Assembly: GCA_964607015.1 (NCBI GenBank)
Contig: CAZSHN010000016.1
Span: forward strand, 1 to 10,843
Direction: 5' to 3'
Length of the DNA stretch: 10,843 nucleotides
Source of the DNA: CAYUNN01 sp964607015
GTDB lineage: Bacteria; Patescibacteriota; Minisyncoccia; Minisyncoccales; JAGGXC01
The notes under the pieces are model-generated. The model made no database searches, was not told where the DNA came from, and saw only the letters and a list, made by a program, of their open reading frames with translations. Positions within the stretch are counted from its first letter, which is position 1, and each line of letters starts with the position of its first letter. Shown piece after piece: positions 1-5,163 of the stretch. A program made the position numbers and the translations under genes.

Positions 1-23
1 AAGTTTTTCTTTCGGACCTTTTG

Positions 24-32
24 TGCTAAAAT
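24..32 (+). promoter_or_regulatory. Extended -10 promoter of the histidine kinase gene
   Basis: TG-C-TAAAAT matches the extended -10 pattern TGNTANAAT. It lies 31 bases before the ATG at 64, giving a short leader with no Shine-Dalgarno site. No good -35 hexamer is visible. The bases just before it (GGACCTTTTG) look like the right arm and T-run of a terminator whose left arm lies outside the window, the same arrangement seen further along. Confidence 0.55.
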
Positions 33-63
33 ATATTAATCTATTAAATTTTTTTTAAACTAA

Positions 64-774
64 ATGGCAGGAAAAAAGATAAAGAAAACTAAAATATCAG
101 AGCCTGGTTCTATTCTCGCTCATCAGTTAAAGAACCCCATTTCTGTTCTTAATGGTTATCTTGAAATGTTGATTTCCGAAGAATTAGGGGAGTTGAATGA
201 CAAACAAAAAGAGTATCTTTCTGATGCAATAGAAAATGTGAAGGCAATGAGCAGGACAGTAAATGATCTTTTAAGTGTTTCTAAAATTGAAGAAGGACAT
301 TATAAATTGAAGCCGAAGTCAGTTGAATTGGCAAAAGTTGCTCAAGATGTAATTGATGAGCTTTTGCCCTGGATAAAAGCTTCCAATGTTGAGGTTGACT
401 TTAAAAAGCCAGAAGAGAAACTAAAAGCTTTTGTTGATCCGATTAAGATTAGGTATGTGATAGAGAATATAATTTCTAATTCAGTTAGGTATAAAGGGCC
501 GGGAACAGGGCACACCGAGATAAAAATTGAAGAAAAAGATGGAGAAGTTCTTTTTTCTTGCAAAGACAAAGGAATTGGCATTCCGGAAAGAGAGGCTAAT
601 AAAATGTTTTCTAAATACTACAGATCAGAAGATGCAGTTAACCTTTATCCTGCCGGAACTGGATTAGGCCTCTATATCAGCAAGGCAATTATTGAATTAA
701 GTGATGGAAAGATCTGGTTTGAGAACAATAAAGGAAAAGGAATGACCTTTTACTTCACTTTACCTGCTGCTTGA
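64..774 (+). CDS. Soluble sensor-less histidine kinase
   Basis: This is a 236-residue two-component histidine kinase reduced to its catalytic core. The HisKA dimerisation domain spans about residues 16-77, with the phospho-accepting His20 in AHQLKNPIS. The HATPase_c domain spans about 122-236, with an N box (NIISNSVRY, from N135), a G1 box (DKGIGIP, from D168), an F box near F182 and a G2 box (GTGLGLYIS, from G198), so it looks catalytically complete. There is no signal peptide, membrane helix, PAS, GAF or HAMP region; only about 15 basic residues precede the HisKA domain. The stimulus must therefore come through a partner protein or a cytoplasmic signal. The ATG at 64 follows an extended -10 promoter. 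A receiver-only response regulator starts 17 bases after the stop and is the obvious phosphotransfer partner. The family call is firm; the signal and the output are unknown. Confidence 0.92.
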   Translation: MAGKKIKKTKISEPGSILAHQLKNPISVLNGYLEMLISEELGELNDKQKEYLSDAIENVKAMSRTVNDLLSVSKIEEGHYKLKPKSVELAKVAQDVIDELLPWIKASNVEVDFKKPEEKLKAFVDPIKIRYVIENIISNSVRYKGPGTGHTEIKIEEKDGEVLFSCKDKGIGIPEREANKMFSKYYRSEDAVNLYPAGTGLGLYISKAIIELSDGKIWFENNKGKGMTFYFTLPAA

Positions 775-791
775 TTTTAATCTTTATAAAT

Positions 792-1187
792 ATGGCAAAA
801 AAGTCCGAGAAAAACAGCAAGAAGATATTGATGGTGGAGGATAATATTTTTTTAAGAAAACTTTACAGAGATAAGTTAACTCGGGCTGGTTTTGGCTTTG
901 TTGAAGCTACGAATGGAGTAGAGGGACTTAACAAAGCAGTTTTTGAAAAACCTGATTTAATTATTCTTGATTTGATTTTGCCAAGAAAGAATGGATTTGA
1001 TGTCTTGGCTGAATTAAAGAGTAAGCCGGACGCTAAAAGCATTCCCGTTATAATCTTATCCAACCTTTCTCAAGAATCAGATATTAAAGAGGCAATGAAG
1101 TTAGGAGCGGCAGAATACTTAATTAAAACAGAAGTTAGGTTGTCAGAAGTAGTTGATACAGTTAAGAAAATTGTTAAAAAAAGCTAA
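792..1187 (+). CDS. Receiver-only response regulator
   Basis: This 131-residue protein is a single CheY-like receiver domain with no output domain. The acidic pocket is E16-D17 (MVEDN), the phosphorylated aspartate is D60 in ILDLILP, the switch serine is S90 (ILSNL) and the conserved lysine is K112 (LIKT). An upstream in-frame TTG at 771, overlapping the kinase stop, would add seven hydrophobic residues. The ATG at 792 is preferred because it gives the usual MAKK start just before the first beta strand. It lies 17 bases after the kinase gene, so the two are probably cotranscribed and form a kinase-receiver pair. With no DNA-binding or enzymatic domain it must act by protein-protein contact or as a phosphorelay intermediate. 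A hairpin at 1254-1275 probably ends the transcript. Confidence 0.9.
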   Translation: MAKKSEKNSKKILMVEDNIFLRKLYRDKLTRAGFGFVEATNGVEGLNKAVFEKPDLIILDLILPRKNGFDVLAELKSKPDAKSIPVIILSNLSQESDIKEAMKLGAAEYLIKTEVRLSEVVDTVKKIVKKS

Positions 1188-1223
1188 CAATTTAGGCTGT
1201 GGAAAACTTAGGGGAAAACTTTC

Positions 1224-1250
1224 TTGACTAAGCTCTTGAAATGGCATAAG
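1224..1250 (+). promoter_or_regulatory. Weak promoter candidate
   Basis: TTGACT at 1224-1229 is a good -35 hexamer. The best -10 is CATAAG at 1245-1250, preceded by TG and one base (an extended -10), with a short 15-base spacer. It could drive a short transcript covering the small reading frame at 1296. The short spacer and imperfect -10 keep confidence low. Confidence 0.25.
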
Positions 1251-1253
1251 TTA

Positions 1254-1275
1254 AGAAACTACAGAGTTAGTTTTT
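1254..1275 (+). terminator. Terminator-like hairpin after the response regulator
   Basis: AGAAACTA at 1254-1261 pairs with TAGTTTTT at 1268-1275 (one G-U pair) around the loop CAGAGT, and the 3' arm runs into a T-run. It lies 66 bases after the regulator stop and has the AAACTA/TAGTTT style of other terminators here. If the promoter candidate at 1224 is real, this hairpin would instead sit at the 5' end of that transcript. Confidence 0.5.
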
Positions 1276-1295
1276 AGATAGGAGGATTAAATAAC

Positions 1296-1394
1296 GTGAA
1301 TAAGTTTTTACCTTATTACATAAAACTAAATATAGTTAATAGGAGAGGTAGTTCGCTGTTGTATGCGGATTTTTGTTTTCCTATTTTCAGCTAG
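1296..1394 (+). CDS. Possible 32-residue leader peptide
   Basis: A GTG-started frame of 32 codons follows a clear GGAGG (1281-1285), ten bases before the start, in a window where most genes have no such site. The predicted peptide begins MNKFLPYYIKLN and ends FCFPIFS; I do not recognise it. Its TAG stop (1392-1394) overlaps the first bases of the terminator stem at 1393. This suggests a leader peptide whose translation could affect terminator folding. The initiation region shares AGGATTAAAT with that of the TasA-like gene at 2810, so it could also be a decayed start of a related gene, or chance. No promoter is certain, and coding evidence is limited to the ribosome site and the placement of the stop. 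Confidence 0.3.
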   Translation: MNKFLPYYIKLNIVNRRGSSLLYADFCFPIFS

Positions 1395-1419
1395 ATAGAG
1401 CTTGGGCTCTGTCTTTTTT
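1393..1419 (+). terminator. Strong intrinsic terminator
   Basis: AGATAGAGC (1393-1401) pairs with GCTCTGTCT (1406-1414), with one T-G pair, around the loop TTGG, followed by a run of T to 1419. This is one of the best rho-independent terminators in the window. It lies between the small reading frame at 1296 and the TasA-like gene at 1625. Either that gene has its own promoter downstream, or this terminator is read through in a regulated way. Confidence 0.75.
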
Positions 1420-1425
1420 GTTTCT

Positions 1426-1458
1426 AAAAAAGACAAAGCTTGGGCTTTATTTGCCCAA
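1426..1458. terminator. Inverted copy of the terminator and alternative hairpins
   Basis: Positions 1426-1448 are an imperfect inverted copy of 1397-1419. On the minus strand they read AAAGC, CCAA, GCTTT, GTC, then six T, which is a terminator facing the other way. The stem differs from the first copy by paired changes (AGAGC/GCTCT against AAAGC/GCTTT). On the plus strand, GTCTTTTTT (1411-1419) can pair perfectly with AAAAAAGAC (1426-1434), and TTGGGC (1440-1445) can pair with GCCCAA (1453-1458). Several mutually exclusive structures are therefore possible. Confidence 0.5.
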
Positions 1459-1487
1459 AAGATTAAAAAACATTAAAGGTCGATATT

Positions 1488-1568
1488 AAGGGTAGTTTCT
1501 TCCTAGATTCTTTAAGAGGGGAGACGAGCGCTTAGGCCATGGAGGGAACCTAGGGCAAAACTACTCTT
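1488..1568 (+). ncRNA. Structured RNA element before the first TasA-like gene
   Basis: A long stem-loop: AAGGGTAGTTT (1488-1498) pairs over 11 bp with 1558-1568 (one G-U). After an internal loop, CCTAG (1502-1506) pairs with CTAGG (1550-1554). A further six pairs (1508-1513 with 1543-1548, two G-U) close a 29-base apex at 1514-1542. The apex is purine-rich and much more GC-rich than its surroundings. The element ends 56 bases before the ATG at 1625, so it is probably a leader structure of that mRNA or a small RNA. I compared it from memory with common riboswitches, T-box, 6S, SRP and tmRNA motifs and recognised none. Confidence 0.5.
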
Positions 1569-1571
1569 TTC

Positions 1572-1587
1572 TTTAGTGTAAACTAAA
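1572..1587 (+). other. Small hairpin with GTAA tetraloop
   Basis: TTTAGT (1572-1577) pairs with ACTAAA (1582-1587) around GTAA, a GNRA-type tetraloop typical of stable RNA hairpins. It follows the larger stem-loop and lies 37 bases before the TasA-like start codon. It is probably part of the same leader RNA. Confidence 0.4.
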
Positions 1588-1624
1588 AGGTCAAAAAATT
1601 ATTAATTATTAATTAACTAAAAAA

Positions 1625-2698
1625 ATGACTAAAAAACTATTAATTAGTTTAAGTGTAATTGGTATTGCAGCAGTTATTGCTGTTAGTGGTACCACCGCTT
1701 ATTTCAGTGATACTGAAGCAAATCAAGATAATGTATTTGCTGCAGGAGAGATTGATATTCAAGTCGAAGGAGATGGTTTTGAATGGAGCGCAGGCGCTGA
1801 AATGAGAGACATGAAACCTTGCTATACTGATTATGTTAACTTGGTTATTCATAACGATGAACCTGGCGCTAATCCAGTAAATATCTGGAAAGATCTAAAA
1901 GGTCTTGACAACGAGACTACAGGTGTCGAAACTGAACCTGAGTGTACTGATCAGGGAGGTGTATGGGACTACAATGCTAAAGCATGTGATTGGGACGGAT
2001 CAGGAGACATGAAAACAGACAATAATAATCTTTCTAATCATATTTGGTATGATTTGTACGTAGAGGTTTATGATGATCAGAATAATAAGATTTGGTACCA
2101 GACTATTTACGTAGACGAAGACGAACAAAGTCTTGATGACGTTTTTAAAGGAAGTAAAGATGTTTATCTTGGTATGATTCCTGCTGGTGGTTATATGAAA
2201 GTAAAACAAAGTTATCATTTAGCTCCGTACGTAGGGAACTGGGCTCAAGGAGATGAATTAAGATTTGATATCGAGATTTATGGAGAACAACTACATGGAG
2301 AAGTTGTACTAGAAGACAAAGAAGGTCCTGATCCTTGGCATCTTCTTTTAGGAGACGATGTCTGGGGAACACTGACTTACGATGAAGTAAAGGCTCCTAC
2401 CTTCGATTATACCTTTACAGGAAAAGCTCCTTTGCCTGATACTGATTATTGCTTGTGGATAGGTGGAACTCCTATTGAAGGAAATTGGGATGCTGATATC
2501 GAGTTAGGCTGTGCTAGAAGTGATGATGAAGGAGATATTGAAATCTCAGGGAATCCAGACTTAGAACAAGATGTGAAAGACGGAAAAGCTTGGCTTATAG
2601 TAAAAGATCATTACGATGGAAGTAGCTGGGGACCTTACAACCCAGACGAATATCTTTGGGAAACTGGTCTAATCTGGTACGAAGATACCGATGAATAA
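1625..2698 (+). CDS. TasA/camelysin-like secreted protein 1
   Basis: This 357-residue exported protein has a SipW-type signal peptide: a basic start (MTKK), a hydrophobic core at about 5-24, then the hallmark AYFSDTE at 25-31, with cleavage expected just before Tyr26. Residues 26 to about 225 form a TasA/camelysin-like domain (starting with an AAGEIDIQVEG strand and including NWAQGDELRFDIEIYG). Residues about 247-357 form a second module (GTLTYDEVKAPTFDYTF onward) also found in the next gene product. TasA-family proteins are donor-strand fibre subunits of the biofilm matrix in Bacillus, and the same surface role is inferred here. The mature protein is acidic and has several Cys residues. There is no Shine-Dalgarno site before the ATG; the upstream sequence is A/T-rich. 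A hairpin follows directly after the stop. Family certainty is high for the signal peptide, moderate for fibre formation. Confidence 0.85.
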   Translation: MTKKLLISLSVIGIAAVIAVSGTTAYFSDTEANQDNVFAAGEIDIQVEGDGFEWSAGAEMRDMKPCYTDYVNLVIHNDEPGANPVNIWKDLKGLDNETTGVETEPECTDQGGVWDYNAKACDWDGSGDMKTDNNNLSNHIWYDLYVEVYDDQNNKIWYQTIYVDEDEQSLDDVFKGSKDVYLGMIPAGGYMKVKQSYHLAPYVGNWAQGDELRFDIEIYGEQLHGEVVLEDKEGPDPWHLLLGDDVWGTLTYDEVKAPTFDYTFTGKAPLPDTDYCLWIGGTPIEGNWDADIELGCARSDDEGDIEISGNPDLEQDVKDGKAWLIVKDHYDGSSWGPYNPDEYLWETGLIWYEDTDE

Positions 2699-2720
2699 AG
2701 GCTTCTTTTCGAAGCTTTTT
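2697..2720 (+). terminator. Hairpin between the TasA-like genes
   Basis: AAAG-GCTTC (2697-2705) pairs with GAAGC-TTTT (2711-2719), one G-T pair, around TTTTC. It begins inside the stop codon region and ends in a T-run. It looks like a terminator or attenuator that would make the first TasA-like gene more abundant than the downstream genes. No clear promoter follows, so partial read-through is likely. Confidence 0.55.
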
Positions 2721-2722
2721 AG

Positions 2723-2756
2723 GTTGTCCTAGGTTTTTTATAACTTCTAGGGCAAC
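2723..2756 (+). promoter_or_regulatory. Leader hairpin before the second TasA-like gene
   Basis: GTTGTCCTAG (2723-2732) pairs with CTAGGGCAAC (2747-2756), ten pairs with one G-U, around a 14-base loop. Its core CCTAG...CTAGGGCAA is shared with the structured element at 1502-1558 before the first TasA-like gene, pointing to a common regulatory or RNA-stability role. It ends 53 bases before the ATG at 2810. Confidence 0.45.
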
Positions 2757-2779
2757 TATAAAGGTTTTGAAAATTTTAA

Positions 2780-2802
2780 GGAGGAGAATTTAAAATTAAG
2801 GA
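2780..2802 (+). promoter_or_regulatory. Two ribosome-binding motifs at unequal distance
   Basis: GGAGGAG at 2780-2786 is a strong Shine-Dalgarno sequence, but it ends 23 bases before the ATG at 2810, too far for direct use. A weaker AAGGA at 2798-2802 has a normal seven-base spacing and probably sets the start. No ATG, GTG or TTG lies at a useful distance after the strong site, so it may act as a standby ribosome site. Confidence 0.45.
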
Positions 2803-2809
2803 TTAAATT

Positions 2810-4654
2810 ATGAAAAAGAAAATTTTTATTAGTTTAAGCGTAGTTTCAATAATAGCAGTTGTTGCAGTGAGTGGAACTATTGCTTATTTCTCAGATACCG
2901 AAACCTCGACCGAGAATGTTATCACTGCCGGCACTATAGACATAGAGGTTGATGGAGAGAATCCTTGGCAAGGTAATTTTGTTTGGAATGATGTTAAGCC
3001 AGGTGATTGCAAGACGATAACCATGAATGTGAAGAATGTTGGTGAGAATCCAGTAAAATTATGGAAAATAGTCAAATGTTTAAACCCTCAAGAAAATGGA
3101 ATAACAGAGCCAGAACAGGATTGGTATGATAATAATGGAGGACCAAAGAATGATATTCAGTCTTCTATTGTTTATGAGATGTTTGTTGATGGCAATATGG
3201 TAATTAATCGAGAAGCTGGTATTACCTTGGATCAAGTTGCTGATAACTACATTGGTTTACTTAAGCTGGATAAGGCAACAGATCCTGGTTATAGTGGTCC
3301 TGATCCTAATGGCAGCGGTATTCTTAATCCAGGTGGAAGTGTGGTTGTTGAGCAAACTTATTGTTTGAAAGAAGGCACTACTAATTGGGCTCAAAGTGAT
3401 ATTTTAGAGTTTTCGATTGAAATCGATGCTAGACAAATAAATGCACCCGAGCCGTTATATCAAATGGCTACTTATGATAATAAATATAATAGCAATACAT
3501 GGATTCCAACTTTAGACGAAACGCTTGGTCTTTTGAAGTATGATTATAAAGCTCCTGAGTTTAATTATGATTTTTATGCTACAGGTCTTGAGAGCGAAGA
3601 GTATTGTTTAATATATGCTAAAGATCCTGATGGTAATAGTAAAATATTGATTGATAAAGACACTCCAAATTCTGAAGGTGAGTTAAGTCTAATTGGGTCA
3701 AAAGATCTAGGGTCTATTCCACATGATGATGATTCAAATTCTTCTTTTGGTGCAAAGATTTGGCTAGTTCCTTGTGATGACTATAACGAGATGGGAGAAT
3801 CTGTTAACTGGAGTAATATGAGTGATTATCTTTATGATAATTGGCCTGGCTTTATAAATTACAATAAAGGAGAAAGACCGAATGAGGTAATTAGTTGTAA
3901 TGGTAATGGTGGAAACAATAGTTCTGGAGGTAATGATCAGGGCGGTGATAATGGAAATGTTGAACAAAAAAGTGTTAGTTTAAGCGAATTAGATAGTAAT
4001 TCTTATTTCGGAATAGAAAATTTCGACTACAGTCAAGCTAACGTCAATTTTGTTTACGATACTCCGGCTAATAATAGGCTAACAGGAACAATTGAAGCAG
4101 AGGGTCTTCAGCCACATACAACTTATCAGGTTAAATTTATCGGTAAGCCAACTTGCAAATATGCTAACGGAAATAACCAAGCTAATGAATATATTGGTTA
4201 TAAGGGTAGATGGACTTGTTTAAATTGTAGTTGTTCAGGGTCTGGATGTAATAGAGAAGATAGCGATTATGAAAATAATAATTCAGAATGTATAGCTGGT
4301 TATCTGGTTTGGGATTTCTTTACTACCGACGAGAACGGAGATGCTACAAAATTAGTAACTACGGATAATAGTTATCATGTACTTCGTTGTAACGGTGGAA
4401 TATGTGGCGTGAATAATGACAACCAACTTCAAAATTCTGATTGTAGCGGAACTAATCCTGATTATCCATATTGTAATATTGATGATGTAGAAGGAGAGCT
4501 AGAAAGACCAGGAAGCATCTCTTGTGGTAGTTTGACCTTAAGCTCGGGAACTTATGATCTGCAGTTGACTCTTACTGAGGAATGTTTTCACACTAATTGT
4601 GAGGGCACTTGGACTACAGTTATGGGAGGAGATATAGAATTTGAAATTGAGTAA
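2810..4654 (+). CDS. TasA/camelysin-like secreted protein 2, multidomain and Cys-rich
   Basis: This 614-residue protein has a SipW-type signal peptide: MKKK, a hydrophobic core at about 5-24, then AYFSDTE at 25-31. A TasA/camelysin-like domain covers about 26-212 (TAGTIDIEVDG near 39; NWAQSDILEFSIEIDARQ at 192-209). A second module at about 238-358 (LGLLKYDYKAPEFNYDF) matches the C-terminal module of the preceding protein. An Asn/Gly linker at about 363-385 leads to a third module (about 395-614) that looks like a distant copy of the second and contains 13 Cys between 449 and 597, suggesting disulphides outside the cell. It is probably a matrix-fibre or surface protein matured by the signal peptidase encoded next. 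Its stop overlaps the next start by one base (TAATG), so translation is coupled. Alternatives are an adhesin or a minor fibre-tip subunit. Confidence 0.85.
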   Translation: MKKKIFISLSVVSIIAVVAVSGTIAYFSDTETSTENVITAGTIDIEVDGENPWQGNFVWNDVKPGDCKTITMNVKNVGENPVKLWKIVKCLNPQENGITEPEQDWYDNNGGPKNDIQSSIVYEMFVDGNMVINREAGITLDQVADNYIGLLKLDKATDPGYSGPDPNGSGILNPGGSVVVEQTYCLKEGTTNWAQSDILEFSIEIDARQINAPEPLYQMATYDNKYNSNTWIPTLDETLGLLKYDYKAPEFNYDFYATGLESEEYCLIYAKDPDGNSKILIDKDTPNSEGELSLIGSKDLGSIPHDDDSNSSFGAKIWLVPCDDYNEMGESVNWSNMSDYLYDNWPGFINYNKGERPNEVISCNGNGGNNSSGGNDQGGDNGNVEQKSVSLSELDSNSYFGIENFDYSQANVNFVYDTPANNRLTGTIEAEGLQPHTTYQVKFIGKPTCKYANGNNQANEYIGYKGRWTCLNCSCSGSGCNREDSDYENNNSECIAGYLVWDFFTTDENGDATKLVTTDNSYHVLRCNGGICGVNNDNQLQNSDCSGTNPDYPYCNIDDVEGELERPGSISCGSLTLSSGTYDLQLTLTEECFHTNCEGTWTTVMGGDIEFEIE

Positions 4655-5163
4655 TGAAACAAAAAATTAAAAAAATATTATATTACGTTTCTTTTTCTGT
4701 AATTATTGTTTTCTCTGGGTTATTTATCCTTTCCGTTCTTCCTATTTCTGGGAATATTAAGTTCTTGATTGTTCAGTCTGCTTCTATGGAGCCGGCAGTT
4801 AGAATGGGAAGCCTTGTTTTGGTAAAGCCGGATGAAAGCTATGAAGTAGGAGATGTTATCTCTTTTGGAGAATCAAGTAAATTTGAGACACCAACTACTC
4901 ACCGTATTCACGATATTGAGCAGGCAGGAGGAACTTCTTACTACGTTACCAAAGGAGATCAGAATAATGCTCCCGACAGAGGAAGAATATCAGAAAGAGA
5001 TATTATAGGGGAAGTTCTAGTTTCTTTTCCTTATCTTGGCTACCTTATAAGTTTTATTAAAAAACCATTAGGTTTCTTGGCGATAGTTATTGTTCCTCTC
5101 TCCTACATAATAGTTGGAGAAGTTAAAAATATTTATGAAGAAGTCAAAAGTAAAAAAGAATAA
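4654..5163 (+). CDS. sipW: SipW-type signal peptidase I
   Basis: This 169-residue membrane protein is an S26B (ER-type) signal peptidase. An N-terminal membrane helix covers about 10-30, followed by the catalytic serine S44 in SASMEP. The base is a histidine, H83 in TTHRIHDI, rather than the lysine of ordinary bacterial LepB. The conserved TKGDQNNAPD block follows (G101-D102 and D108). A second hydrophobic segment lies at about 137-156. SipW enzymes process signal peptides ending in an AYFSDTE-like motif, exactly what the two preceding genes and the following gene encode. Its ATG overlaps the upstream TAA by one base, and its own 3' end overlaps the next gene by 29 bases, so the genes form one translational unit. 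The gene name rests on family and context; it is not a strict B. subtilis orthologue claim. Confidence 0.93.
   Translation: MKQKIKKILYYVSFSVIIVFSGLFILSVLPISGNIKFLIVQSASMEPAVRMGSLVLVKPDESYEVGDVISFGESSKFETPTTHRIHDIEQAGGTSYYVTKGDQNNAPDRGRISERDIIGEVLVSFPYLGYLISFIKKPLGFLAIVIVPLSYIIVGEVKNIYEEVKSKKE

Noticed and set aside
771..791. TTG start for the first response regulator, overlapping the kinase stop.
   Set aside because: It adds seven hydrophobic residues before a normal MAKK start; the ATG at 792 fits the receiver domain better.
1198..1206. TGTGGAAAA matches the DnaA-box consensus and is followed by a second GGAAAACTT 12 bases on.
   Set aside because: Only one box fits, there is no cluster, no AT-rich unwinding region with repeats and no dnaA or dnaN gene nearby, so an origin is not supported.
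2145..2372. Minus-strand open frame inside the first TasA-like gene.
   Set aside because: It is a shadow of a gene with a clear signal peptide and conserved modules, and shows no promoter or ribosome site.
5114..5134. TTG start for the bipolar protein.
   Set aside because: It adds seven residues of the overlapping peptidase region, while the ATG at 5135 opens directly into the basic tail.
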